Source: JAJXZJ01 sp050012855
GTDB taxonomy: Bacteria; Verrucomicrobiota; Verrucomicrobiia; Limisphaerales; J093
Length of the DNA stretch: 64,000 nucleotides
Direction: 5' to 3'
Assembly (NCBI GenBank): GCA_050012855.1
Contig: JBEKGJ010000011.1
Span: 1-64,000 of the forward strand
Shown: one piece after another, positions 50,985-60,202 of the stretch
Layout of the letters: each line of letters starts with the position of its first letter
How positions within the stretch are numbered: the first letter of the stretch is position 1
Notes under the pieces: model-generated
What the model was told of the DNA's origin: nothing
Seen by the model: only the letters and a program-made list of their open reading frames with translations
Databases searched by the model: none
Position numbers and translations under genes: made by a program

Positions 50985-53900
50985 TCATTCGGGTTTGGCG
51001 CCGGGCACGCTCTGCCAGATTAACCCCACGTTCTCGCCGGCTTCGCGTGCGCGCCAGTAGTCCCCCTTCACCGCTTCATAAATGCCGAAGAGGCCGCGCG
51101 CATCACGGTCGCGGTTCACGCGCAACCCGCGGGTGGGCGCGGGGGGCTTCGGCGCGGCCAGGAACCGGGCGCCTTCCTCGCGGATGACCCGCGTGACGGC
51201 GCGGTCGGTTCCGTCCGGGTTGAGGATTCCAAAATCGCTTTGCTCGTTCACGCGAAAGCCGCCGGGGTACCACCAGAAGAAGATGCCGTCGGCGCCGGAC
51301 TCCCGCAGCAGCCGATAGAAATCCCGGTAAAACTGCGCGGCGAATTCGACCTTGGCCGGCGCCGGCCCGCCCGCGCTCAAGTCCCAGACGTTGCAACCCA
51401 TTTCCGCCCACACGAGCGGTTTGTTCGGATCGCACAACCGCGCATAAGCCGCGGTGAATTCGCCGGCCTTCACCCGCTCCCAGTCGCCGAGGCGGCCATA
51501 GGCCTCCGGTTCCCAAAGGTCCACGGCCTTGGCCAGGCCCCATAAGTCATAAGGCAACAGGGTCTCGGATTGATAGGTCGGGTCCCCGGCCAGTTGCATC
51601 CGAAAGCTCACCGGATGATGCGGATCAAGCGATCGCACCAGGCGCCGGGCTTCGGCGTACCGCTCGCGCAACAAATCATCGAGAAAGGAGCGGTAATCGG
51701 CAATCTGCCGGCGCCAGGGGCCGTCGGCCAGGAGTTGCGACATGGGCGGAATCGCAGCCAACTGCCCCGCCGGAAGAACGAACCCGGCCGCCGCACCCTG
51801 CCACGCCCGGCCCGCCGCCTCCAGCGAACCATAACGCCGCAACAACCAGTCCGGCCAGGCCCGGGCATAGTGCTGTTCCTGATAAGCGTGATCGAAGTGG
51901 CTCGGCTCCCAGGCCAGATCATAAGCCATGACGGTGTCGTTTTGGGCCAGACGATAGTGCTCGATGAGTTCCTTCATTTCTTCCCCGCGGAATTCCATCG
52001 GCGTGCCGGGCCGCAGGGAGAGATTCACTTTCAATTCGAGCCGTTCGCAACGAAACAGAAAGTCCAGCAGGTGCTGGGCGCCAAGATCGCGATGATAGAC
52101 GAAGGCGCTGACCGCGTTCAGCCCCATCGCCTTCACCCGCCGGAGATCGCGCTCCACCACCTCCGGGTCGTAGGGCCCGCGACCGAGCCAGTACTCGAAG
52201 GCTTCGCTGGTCACGCCGATGCCCGAAGATGGCATGTAATTCACTCCATGCGCCTTCCACGGCTGGCCGGCCTGCCACAGCCCGCTGTCGCGGGCCTCCA
52301 CGAACGCGGGCGTCGGCGGCGGTCGCCAGCAATTCAACTCGTGGAACAGCTCGTCCACCACCCGTCCGCCGGCGAGCAACTGCGCCGCCACCGTGCAGCC
52401 ACCGGCCGGCCAGTTCGTGGGATTCCAAACAGCTTCGACGACGGTCTGGCCGCCGGGCGGGAGCACCACCTCCTGCCGGTGGCGATCAACGGCGGCACTG
52501 TGCTGCTGTTCGACCACCGTCAGCAGGACCGTCAGGTTCGTCACACTCGCATGGCCGAGGTTGACGACCCGCGCACCGAGGCGTACCGGCTGGTGCTCGA
52601 ACACGGTGAAATACTCGCTGCCACCCTCCACGAGCATGACACCGTCCCGCATCCGGCGCACCACCTGCCTGAGCCAGCCTTTCACCTGCTCCTGCCGATA
52701 AAACGCCGCGTCCGCGGGCGTGAACAACGCCCAGATGCCCCCGTGACCGGGCGGCTCGAAATGGGCCACGAGCGCACCCACGGCGCCCCGGTAATCGGCG
52801 GTGGCCACGTCACGGACCGAAAGCAAAGGCTGCCAGCGCCACCCGCGTTCCTGGTTGAAACCGGCGGCCTGCGGTCGCGGATGCAACGCGAGCAGACCGG
52901 GTCCGGCTTGGACGACGTCGTTCGTCGCCGTTGGTTCGCGGTTGGTCGAGCTGCCGTCGTGGATCCACCTCTGCCACTGGCGCGGGCGGACGGAAACGGG
53001 CGTCGTGATCGGATAACACTGGTACGCCGGCGACAACGATTCGAGTCGCGCGGCCGGCGAATTTACCGGCGGGATCGCATTACCAAAAGGGCTCGCGGCC
53101 GTGCTGAGGTTGGCGAACCAGTACTCCTGCGATCCGGCGCCAACTGCCGTATGGGACACGGCCAGTCCTACGGTGAACCTGGCCACGTTGGTCACGTTCA
53201 ACTGGTCGGCCGCCCCGCCGCGACCGGCCGGTGGTTGCCAGGAATGGAAGGCCGCCGGCGGCAGCACAAAGCCCCGCCACTCGGGCGCCAGGTCCACCGT
53301 CGCGATCCAGCGCGAACCGTCGTGCTCGACCCATTCGACGGCGAGTTGCCGCGTGGCCGCGGTGCCCTTCGCACGAAAGCACGTCAGTGTCTGACCGGGC
53401 GCGAACACCCAGGGCCGCGCCGGCGGTTCCAGCGTGTCCCAGCCATCGAGTCCTTGCAGGCGCACATGCAACGCCGCCCCTCCGTCCTCCCGCACGACCT
53501 CATGCGTGGCGGACAAAGCCGGGTTGAAGGCGTGGTGCATCCACCGCGTCACATCCTCCCCCGCGAAATCCACCAGGCTCCGCTCCGGTTTGCAGGCCGC
53601 CAGCGCGGCATCGTAGCCTGCCTGCGACCACCATTGGCCGGCCAATCGAAACGTTGGCGTCGCCCACGCCGTCAGGCCGAGCGCCAGCAGGTTGCCGCCG
53701 TCGCGCAGAAAACCCTGCACGGCGCCAACCGATTCGACCGGCAGAATGCGTGCATCCGGCAGCACGAGCAGGTCGAAGGAATTCGTGTTCAACCGCGTGA
53801 CGTTGGTGAGGGTGGTGCTGTCCAAGAACTCAATGCGGTAACCTGCCGCCTCAATGACCCCGGCGAGGTCACGGGCGAAGGCAGGGTCGCCTCCGGGCAC

Positions 53901-54011
53901 GTCGGCCGACCAGACGGCGGCCCGCGGCCGGGAAGGGACCGGTTCCGACCGGAGCGTGAGGTCGTTCCTACCGATGAGCAGCAAACCCAGACACCATAAG
54001 GTCCAGCGCAT
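50985..54011 (-). CDS. Secreted GH-A clan glycoside hydrolase (beta-galactosidase-like)
   Basis: A 1008-residue protein with a signal (MRWTLWCLGLLLIGRNDLTL). The N-terminal half (~25-570) resembles glutamine-amidotransferase-like and beta-sandwich accessory domains (DLLVLPDARILPVESVGAVQ; GVMLVEGGSEYFTVFEHQPV). The TIM barrel covers ~600-960, with VNYMPSSGIGV, the likely acid/base Glu in AYDLAWEPSHFDHAY, and the likely nucleophile Glu in PLVWAEMGCNVWDL. GIFFWWYPGGFRVNEQSDFG lines the active site end. This is the GH2/GH5/GH42-type arrangement. The exact family and sugar are undetermined. The ATG giving the signal peptide is chosen. It faces the ABC-linked gene at 54120. Confidence 0.8.
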   Translation of the reverse strand: MRWTLWCLGLLLIGRNDLTLRSEPVPSRPRAAVWSADVPGGDPAFARDLAGVIEAAGYRIEFLDSTTLTNVTRLNTNSFDLLVLPDARILPVESVGAVQGFLRDGGNLLALGLTAWATPTFRLAGQWWSQAGYDAALAACKPERSLVDFAGEDVTRWMHHAFNPALSATHEVVREDGGAALHVRLQGLDGWDTLEPPARPWVFAPGQTLTCFRAKGTAATRQLAVEWVEHDGSRWIATVDLAPEWRGFVLPPAAFHSWQPPAGRGGAADQLNVTNVARFTVGLAVSHTAVGAGSQEYWFANLSTAASPFGNAIPPVNSPAARLESLSPAYQCYPITTPVSVRPRQWQRWIHDGSSTNREPTATNDVVQAGPGLLALHPRPQAAGFNQERGWRWQPLLSVRDVATADYRGAVGALVAHFEPPGHGGIWALFTPADAAFYRQEQVKGWLRQVVRRMRDGVMLVEGGSEYFTVFEHQPVRLGARVVNLGHASVTNLTVLLTVVEQQHSAAVDRHRQEVVLPPGGQTVVEAVWNPTNWPAGGCTVAAQLLAGGRVVDELFHELNCWRPPPTPAFVEARDSGLWQAGQPWKAHGVNYMPSSGIGVTSEAFEYWLGRGPYDPEVVERDLRRVKAMGLNAVSAFVYHRDLGAQHLLDFLFRCERLELKVNLSLRPGTPMEFRGEEMKELIEHYRLAQNDTVMAYDLAWEPSHFDHAYQEQHYARAWPDWLLRRYGSLEAAGRAWQGAAAGFVLPAGQLAAIPPMSQLLADGPWRRQIADYRSFLDDLLRERYAEARRLVRSLDPHHPVSFRMQLAGDPTYQSETLLPYDLWGLAKAVDLWEPEAYGRLGDWERVKAGEFTAAYARLCDPNKPLVWAEMGCNVWDLSAGGPAPAKVEFAAQFYRDFYRLLRESGADGIFFWWYPGGFRVNEQSDFGILNPDGTDRAVTRVIREEGARFLAAPKPPAPTRGLRVNRDRDARGLFGIYEAVKGDYWRAREAGENVGLIWQSVPGAKPE

Positions 54012-54119
54012 GGCTGCGAGGCTAGGCGGGGCGGAGCCGCTTGGCAAAGGGCTTTGGCGCGAGTTGGGGGTTGCTTCCGCGACCAGTCCGACTATAACCC
54101 TCGGCAACCGCTCCAAAGC

Positions 54120-56336
54120 GTGAAACTGGCATTGCCCCAAAAGCATCGTGGTCCGGGGAGACAAGTCGCTGCGCGCCTGGCAGGGTGGCTCGTGCGGGCA
54201 TTCCTGCTGGCTTGGCTGACGGCGGTTGCCCCGGGCGTCGCGCGGGCGGAACTCCAGTTCGACGTCTTCCTCGGCTATGGCAGCGGGGGTGGCAACGACG
54301 GCTTCGTGCGGGAGGCCAACTGGTTTCCGGTGGCCTGCGAAGTCTTCAACGACGGTCCCGGCTTCGATGCCGTCTTCGAACTGACCTCGCAGCAGTTCAG
54401 CGGAGATCAGCGGCGGCGCCTCAAGGTCGAACTGCCCACCAACACGCGGAAGCGCTTTGTCTTTCCCGTGTTCGCCGGCGCGAACCGGTTTGCAAGCTGG
54501 CACGCCCGGCTCTTCGACTCCAAGGGCAAGCTCCGCGCCGAGCACACCGACATCCGCAGTCGCGACCTCGCCTGGGAGACGGTCCTGCTGGGCGCCGTGG
54601 CGCGGTCCTTCGGCGGCCTGCCCGCCTTTCCAACGCCCAAATCCAGCCGCCCGGACCAGCAGCCCCAGGTCGCGCGGATGACGACCGAGCTATTCCCGGA
54701 CAACCCGATTGCGTTGGAAGGACTGAACGCCCTGTATTTGAATTCGGAGAAGGCGCTCGGACTCAACACGAACCAGGTGGAGGCGCTGCTCGCCTGGGTG
54801 CGCGCCGGCGGCCACGTCATCGTCGCCCCGGAACAAGTTCAGGACATCAGCAGTTCGCCCTGGCTCAACCGGTTGATGCCCGTCGAACTCGGAGACGCGA
54901 CCACGAATCAGACCCAGAGCGGTATTCTTGCCTGGCTGCAAAGCGGCCCGGCGGCGACGACGGCGGAGTCCTCCGCCATCCGGTTCCCGGCGGCGACATC
55001 CTCCGCCGGACCCAATCCTTACCCGACTTTGGCGACGGACCCGGCGTTTGACGGCGTCCCGTTCCTGACCTTCACCGGCACGGACCGCGACGGCGAGGTC
55101 TTGTTCTCCGCGGGCGGCCAACCGTTGGCGTGGACGGCGGAGCGTGGGCGCGGGCGGGTCACCGCATTGGCGTTCAATCCGGAGCGCGAACCGTTTCGAT
55201 CGTGGAAGAACAAGGGCTGGTTTTGGGCGCGCCTCCTGAACGTGCCCGGCCATGTTTTTGTGCAGCAGAATCAAAGTCTTTACGGCGGCTGGAGCCTCGA
55301 TTCCGTCTTCGGAGCAATGATTGATACGCGCCAGGTGCGCAAATTGCCGGTCGAGTGGCTGCTCGCGCTGCTGCTGGTCTATCTGATCGTCATCGGGCCG
55401 CTGGACCGCTGGGTGCTCAAGAAGCTCAACCGGGAGATGCTCACCTGGCTGACGTTCCCCGCTTACGTGGTACTGTTTTCGCTGTTGATCTATTGGATCG
55501 GCTACCGGCTGCGCGCCGGCGAAACCGAGTGGAACGAGTTTCAGTTGGTGGATGTCCTGCCGCGCGCCGAGCAGGCCGACCTCCGTGGGCGCACCTTTGC
55601 CACGCTGTATTCCTCAGTCAACGCCCGTTACCAACTGGCGAGCGAACAGCGCTTTGCCACGCTGCGGGGTGAATTCACCGGGCCGGCCGGCGGCGGCCAG
55701 GAGAGCAGCCGGACGGACTCCGAACTGCGGCCCCGCGGTTTCGCCGCCGACGTGGCCGTACCAGTCTGGATGAACCTTCTTTACGTCAGCGATTGGCAGG
55801 AGACCGTGCCCGCGCCGGTAACGGCGAAGGTGTCGGCGCGCGGCGGCCAGTGGGAAGTCCAGGTGCAGAACCGGCTGGACCGGCCATTGACCGATGTCCG
55901 GCTCGCCCTGCAGGGACGTCTGCACAGCCTGGGAACGCTCGCGGGCGGAGAAAGCAAGCGCTTCACCGTGGGGCCCGCTTCCGGTCAGGCGCTGCTGGAT
56001 TTTGTCCGCAACACCGGCCTGCGATTCCAGGAAGTGGCGGCCAACCGGCGGCAGGTTTTTGGCAACGCCCAGGCGGCGCGAATCGAACTCTCGCCGGCCA
56101 ACGCGATCGCCGCCTCATTCATCGCCAGCCTCGGCGCCTATCAGGGCCAGGTGCGGAGTTTCGTGTTCCCCGCCGGGATGGAACTGAGCCCGCTGGTCGC
56201 CCGCGGCGATGCCGTGTTCCTCGCGTGGGATGCGGGCCACACCGCCACGAGCAGTCCGCTCCGCCGTTTCAATCCGCCGCGCACCAGCCAGAACACCTTG
56301 TTCCGACTGGCGGTGCCGGTCGGCCTGCCCCAATAG
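54120..56336 (+). CDS. Membrane protein of a GldG-like ABC system
   Basis: A 738-residue protein. A signal-like helix (WLVRAFLLAWLTAVAPGVAR) is followed by a long extracytoplasmic domain with beta and Rossmann-like parts (ALLAWVRAGGHVIVAPEQVQ). Two membrane helices are near residues 415 and 445 (WLLALLLVYLIVIGPLDRWV; WLTFPAYVVLFSLLIYWIGY), then another soluble domain to the end. Proteins of this build accompany ABC-2 ATPases in gliding/secretion-type clusters of Bacteroidetes and PVC bacteria. The ATPase gene starts three bases after its stop. The start is a GTG at 54120. The longer frame overlaps non-coding sequence. Confidence 0.75.
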   Translation: MKLALPQKHRGPGRQVAARLAGWLVRAFLLAWLTAVAPGVARAELQFDVFLGYGSGGGNDGFVREANWFPVACEVFNDGPGFDAVFELTSQQFSGDQRRRLKVELPTNTRKRFVFPVFAGANRFASWHARLFDSKGKLRAEHTDIRSRDLAWETVLLGAVARSFGGLPAFPTPKSSRPDQQPQVARMTTELFPDNPIALEGLNALYLNSEKALGLNTNQVEALLAWVRAGGHVIVAPEQVQDISSSPWLNRLMPVELGDATTNQTQSGILAWLQSGPAATTAESSAIRFPAATSSAGPNPYPTLATDPAFDGVPFLTFTGTDRDGEVLFSAGGQPLAWTAERGRGRVTALAFNPEREPFRSWKNKGWFWARLLNVPGHVFVQQNQSLYGGWSLDSVFGAMIDTRQVRKLPVEWLLALLLVYLIVIGPLDRWVLKKLNREMLTWLTFPAYVVLFSLLIYWIGYRLRAGETEWNEFQLVDVLPRAEQADLRGRTFATLYSSVNARYQLASEQRFATLRGEFTGPAGGGQESSRTDSELRPRGFAADVAVPVWMNLLYVSDWQETVPAPVTAKVSARGGQWEVQVQNRLDRPLTDVRLALQGRLHSLGTLAGGESKRFTVGPASGQALLDFVRNTGLRFQEVAANRRQVFGNAQAARIELSPANAIAASFIASLGAYQGQVRSFVFPAGMELSPLVARGDAVFLAWDAGHTATSSPLRRFNPPRTSQNTLFRLAVPVGLPQ

Positions 56337-56339
56337 CCT

Positions 56340-57281
56340 ATGGAAGCGACCCCCGCCGTCCAGACCTTCAACCTCACCCGCCTTTACGGCGACACGGTGG
56401 CGTTGAACAACCTCAATCTCACGGTTAACCGGGGCGATCTTTTCGGCTTCATCGGCTCCAACGGCGCCGGCAAAACGACCACCCTCCGCATCCTCGCCAC
56501 CTTCCTTGCCCCCTCGGGCGGCACCGCCCAGGTCGCCGGCCATGACGTCGTGAAGGACGCCGACGCCGTGCGCCACGTGATCGGTTACATGCCGGATTTC
56601 TTTGGCGTCTATAAGGACATGGAGGTGACCGAGTATCTGGATTTCTTCGGGGCCTGCTACAAAATTCCCTCCACCCAGCGGGACAAGGTCGTCAGCGACG
56701 TGCTCGAACTGGTCGGGCTGACCGAGAAGAAAGGCGCCTTGATTGGGGCCTTGAGCCGTGGCATGCAGCAGCGCCTCGGCCTGGCCCGCGTGTTGATTCA
56801 CGACCCGCAGGTGTTGCTGCTGGACGAACCGGCCAGCGGTCTGGATCCGCGGGCGCGCATCGAGGTGATGGCGATCCTCCAGGAACTTCAGCGCCTGGGC
56901 AAAACCATCATCATTTCCTCGCACATCCTCAGCGAGCTCGAGACCCTGTGTAACCGCGTCGCGATCATCGAAAAAGGCAAACTCATCTACACCGGGCCAG
57001 TGCAGGGCGTCCGCGATCAAATGTCCAGCGGTCGCGTCGTCTGGGTCAAGGTCGCCGGCGACGCCGAGCAGGCCGTGCAACTCCTCAAGGCCCGCCCCGA
57101 AATCAGCGAGGTCGTCCCGACCGATGGCCAGCTCAAAGTGACGCTGGCCACCGCCGACGCCGATCACAGCATCGTCGCCGAAACCCTGGTCAAGGGCGGC
57201 GCCCGGCTCATCGGCCTGCGAGAGGATGAAATTGGACTCGAGGAAGTCTTTCTTCGCGTCACCCGGGGCGAAACCCAGTGA
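56340..57281 (+). CDS. ABC transporter ATP-binding protein (ABC-2/GldA type)
   Basis: A 313-residue ATPase. Walker A is GFIGSNGAGKTTTLRIL, the signature is GALSRGMQQRLGLARVL, and Walker B is VLLLDEPASGLDPRA. The switch is IIISSHILSELE. A ~75-residue C-terminal extension (SSGRVVWVKVAGDAEQAVQL) is typical of ABC-2 exporters. It is coupled to the membrane protein before it. No ABC-2 permease gene follows in this window, which is unusual, so the permease must be elsewhere or the partner gene supplies the membrane part. Confidence 0.93.
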   Translation: MEATPAVQTFNLTRLYGDTVALNNLNLTVNRGDLFGFIGSNGAGKTTTLRILATFLAPSGGTAQVAGHDVVKDADAVRHVIGYMPDFFGVYKDMEVTEYLDFFGACYKIPSTQRDKVVSDVLELVGLTEKKGALIGALSRGMQQRLGLARVLIHDPQVLLLDEPASGLDPRARIEVMAILQELQRLGKTIIISSHILSELETLCNRVAIIEKGKLIYTGPVQGVRDQMSSGRVVWVKVAGDAEQAVQLLKARPEISEVVPTDGQLKVTLATADADHSIVAETLVKGGARLIGLREDEIGLEEVFLRVTRGETQ

Positions 57282-57317
57282 ACACCTCTTCGCCAGCCCG
57301 CCCCCGCTAACCGCGTC

Positions 57318-58094
57318 ATGCCGCGCCGCGCCATTGTCACCGCCGTCTTTGGCAAGCACGTGGACCTTCTGCCGCGCACGCTGGGGAGTTTTACCCGGTG
57401 CGTCGGTTACGAACTGCACGCGTTCGTCTTTGGCGACACTCGGCCGCAAAACCCCGACCCTCGCATCACCTACCACACCGTCCCCTGGGGCGGCGGTTTC
57501 GGTCCGCAATACCGCGAGGTCAATTACCGCCGGTGGGAGGTGATCGCCGAGTTCGACTTTGCCGTGGTGGTGGACGGCGGCGACACGTTCTGCGTGCGCG
57601 CCCTGCCACCAGCGGAAGAATTGCTGCGTGGGTCGGTTGCTGGCGCGGTGGTCGAGCACCTGGGCAGTCGTCGTCTGGGGCCAAGCTATACGAGCACGTA
57701 TTTCAACGCCGGCGTCACCTTCTGGGACGTCGCCGCCTCCCGTCCGCTGCGCCAGCAGATTCTCGAGCGCGGCCGGACCCGGTTCCGCGCGGACATTGAC
57801 GATCAACTGACGCTTAACGAGGTCCTGCACCGCCACATCCTCCAGGTCCGCATCCTGCCGTCACTCTTCAACTTTCACCTCCACCTCTGGCGCCGCAAGC
57901 GCGGCTGGCCCACCCTGTCGAACCTCACCGGCGTGTTTGTCGTGCATACCGACGACATTGACCGGATCGAAGAGTTCCTGCCGGCGGGCGAGGAAGTTTA
58001 TCCCCTCGAGGAACTGCCGGCCGAAACGGCGGAGCCTGGCGCGTTCGCGCGCCTGCGGCGCCGGCTCCGCTTCCGCTGGCGGCACAAGTGCTGA
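57318..58094 (+). CDS. Glycosyltransferase-like protein (GT8-like GT-A fold)
   Basis: A 258-residue soluble protein. It begins AIVTAVFGKHVDLLPRTLGS and has a DxD-type site in FAVVVDGGDTFCVRALPPAE, a YTSTYFNAGVTFWDVA block that in GT8-like enzymes contacts the sugar donor, ADIDDQLTLNEVL, and a basic end (RLRRRLRFRWRHKC). It may transfer a sugar to a surface polymer. The donor and acceptor are unknown. It lies 36 bases after the ABC ATPase gene and could be cotranscribed with it. Confidence 0.72.
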   Translation: MPRRAIVTAVFGKHVDLLPRTLGSFTRCVGYELHAFVFGDTRPQNPDPRITYHTVPWGGGFGPQYREVNYRRWEVIAEFDFAVVVDGGDTFCVRALPPAEELLRGSVAGAVVEHLGSRRLGPSYTSTYFNAGVTFWDVAASRPLRQQILERGRTRFRADIDDQLTLNEVLHRHILQVRILPSLFNFHLHLWRRKRGWPTLSNLTGVFVVHTDDIDRIEEFLPAGEEVYPLEELPAETAEPGAFARLRRRLRFRWRHKC

Positions 58095-58110
58095 CCCGCT
58101 GGCGCGGGAA

Positions 58111-58348
58111 GTCGTCGCAGAGTGACGACCGTGGGTAGCCGTGGGTTTCAACCCACGGTCTGGAGGAGGAGACGGGAAACGTCGCGGAGTGACGGCTGAA
58201 CCCCTTTTTTGGTCCTGCGCCCCCTCCCAAGCGTCGCTCCGCGAGTTGCCGACGAACCGGCTCGCGGGGACCCCCACCAGCGAGTTGCGAGGGGCGAATT
58301 TGTGTGGGCTCGGGAAATTCGTGTCCCGGCTCGCGGGGCTTCCCCACC
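58111..58348. repeat. Cluster of intergenic palindromes and CGGCTCGCG repeats
   Basis: From the left: GTCGTC...GACGAC (58111-58129) and a related GTCGCGGAGTGACGGC (58182-58197). CCGTGGGTTTCAACCCACGG (58139-58158) is a perfect palindrome with a two-base loop. Two copies of the CGGCTCGCGGGG element (58258-58279, 58327-58348) are separated by GCGAATTTGTG..AAATTCGTGTCC sequence related to the tandem units at 42278-42424. The 311-base spacer 58095-58405 holds no gene. Confidence 0.7.
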
Positions 58349-58405
58349 AACATCGGGCACGCGGTTCGGCTTGGCGCGCACGTAGCCCCAGGCTACGTTC
58401 AGGCG

Positions 58406-59947
58406 ATGCCGGACATTGTCCTCGCCACGCTCAACGCGAAGTTCAGCCACGCCGCGTTCGGTCTGCGTTACCTGCGGGCGAATCTGGGTGAGCTCCGCGA
58501 CCGCAGCGAACTGGCCGAGTTCGACATCAATCAGCGCCCGCTGGAAATCGTGGAGAAATTACTGGCCCGCTCGCCGCGGATTCTCGGCCTCGGCGTTTAC
58601 ATTTGGAACATCGCTCCCGCCACCGAGGTCGTGGCCCTGCTCAAGTGCCTGCGCCCGGACGTGCTCGTCGTCCTCGGCGGTCCGGAGGTCAGTTACGAAA
58701 CCGAATCGCAGGAAATCGTCCGCCTCGCGGACCACGTCATCACCGGCGAGGCCGACCTGGAATTCGGCCGGCTCTGCGCGGCGCTGCTGGCCGGCCAGCG
58801 CTCTGACCGGAAGATCATCACCGCCGAACCGCCGGACCCCGCCCACGTCAAGCTGCCGTATGACGAATACACGGACCTCGACGTCGCGCACCGGATCATC
58901 TACGTCGAAGCCTCGCGCGGCTGTCCCTTTTCCTGCGAATTCTGCCTGTCGTCGCTGGAAATCCCAGTGCGGCCCTTTCCGCTCGAACCCCTGTTCGGCG
59001 CTCTCGACCGCCTGCTTGCGCGCGGCGTCCGCCAGTTCAAGTTCGTGGACCGCACGTTTAACCTGGACCTCGCCGTCAGTCGTCGTCTTCTCGAATTCTT
59101 TCTGGCCCGCCTCTGCCCGGATCTCTTCCTCCACTTCGAGATGATCCCCGACCGCCTGCCGGATGAGTTGCGCTCCCTCATTGCGCGATTTCCCGCCGGC
59201 ACGTTGCAGTTCGAGATCGGCGTCCAGACTTTCAATCCCGATGTCGCCGCCCGCATCAGCCGGCGACAGAACAATGCACGCCTCGAGGACAATTTCCGTT
59301 TCCTCCGCGAACACACCGGCGTCCACATCCACGCGGACCTGATCGTGGGCCTGCCCGGCGAAAGCGTGGCCAGCTTCGCGGCGGGTTTCGATCGCCTGAT
59401 CGCGCTACGCCCGCAGGAAATCCAGGTTGGCCTCCTCAAGCGGCTCCGCGGCACGCCCATCAGCCGGCACACCGCCGAATGGGAGATGGTCTATGCGCCG
59501 ACGCCGCCCTATGAAATCCTCCGGAACAAACTGATCGCTTTCCCGACCATGCAGCGGTTGCGACGCTTCGCCCGCTTCTGGGACCTGCTCGGCAACAGCG
59601 GCAACTTTGTCGAAACCGTGGCTCTGTTGTGGGCCGAGGGCGGATCCCCGTTCGCCCGCTTCCTCGACCTGAGCGACTGGCTGTTCGCCCAGACCGGCCG
59701 CCAACATGCCATCGCCTTGCCCGTGCTGGCGGAGCTGGTGTTCCGCTTCCTGACGCGGGTGCAGGCCGTGGACGTCGGCCGGGTGGCGGAGGCGCTGCAC
59801 CGCGACGATCAGCGGTGCGGGCGCGCCCACCCGCCGCCGTTTCTGCGCCCGTGGCTGGCGCCCGCGGACCGACCTGCTGTCCGGCGTGTCAAAGCGAAAC
59901 GCGTGTTGCGCCAGCAGCGCCATCGCGACCGTGCCACCGACGCCTGA
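58406..59947 (+). CDS. B12-binding-domain radical SAM protein
   Basis: A 513-residue protein. The N-terminal B12-binding-like fold (~1-140) has ARSPRILGLGVYIWNIAPAT and VLVVLGGPEVSYETESQEIV. It lacks the cobalt His, so cobalamin may not be ligated there. The radical SAM domain follows, with the [4Fe-4S] ligands Cys173, Cys177 and Cys180 in SRGCPFSCEFC, then RQFKFVDRTFNLDL and IHADLIVGLPGES. The DUF4080-type C-terminal part is mostly helical. Homologues act as methyltransferases or in cofactor assembly. The substrate is unknown here. The start giving MPDIVLATLNAKFSHAAFGL is the family norm. Confidence 0.88.
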   Translation: MPDIVLATLNAKFSHAAFGLRYLRANLGELRDRSELAEFDINQRPLEIVEKLLARSPRILGLGVYIWNIAPATEVVALLKCLRPDVLVVLGGPEVSYETESQEIVRLADHVITGEADLEFGRLCAALLAGQRSDRKIITAEPPDPAHVKLPYDEYTDLDVAHRIIYVEASRGCPFSCEFCLSSLEIPVRPFPLEPLFGALDRLLARGVRQFKFVDRTFNLDLAVSRRLLEFFLARLCPDLFLHFEMIPDRLPDELRSLIARFPAGTLQFEIGVQTFNPDVAARISRRQNNARLEDNFRFLREHTGVHIHADLIVGLPGESVASFAAGFDRLIALRPQEIQVGLLKRLRGTPISRHTAEWEMVYAPTPPYEILRNKLIAFPTMQRLRRFARFWDLLGNSGNFVETVALLWAEGGSPFARFLDLSDWLFAQTGRQHAIALPVLAELVFRFLTRVQAVDVGRVAEALHRDDQRCGRAHPPPFLRPWLAPADRPAVRRVKAKRVLRQQRHRDRATDA

Positions 59948-60202
59948 AGCATCGGCCACGGTTTCTCCGCCCGGCCATCCCGGCGCCTCGGGGGTGTCCA
60001 AATTCAACCTCCCGGTGGGGTGCATTCGATGTTCATTTCGCTTGGAGTTCCGCCTTTAAGCGGCCATGGCCGGCTGAAGCCGGAACTCGAAACTCCGTTC
60101 GTTGGTGGAAATCAGGACACCTGCCAGCGCCTCTCCAGGGTTGCGCAGCTTGAATTTGAACATTAGAGTGCCCTGCCTGTCGGTGACTCAAACAAGGTTC
60201 AA

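Noticed and set aside
51570..53999. 809-codon plus-strand frame opposite the secreted glycosidase
   Set aside because: Antisense shadow. The minus-strand protein has a signal peptide and both catalytic glutamates.
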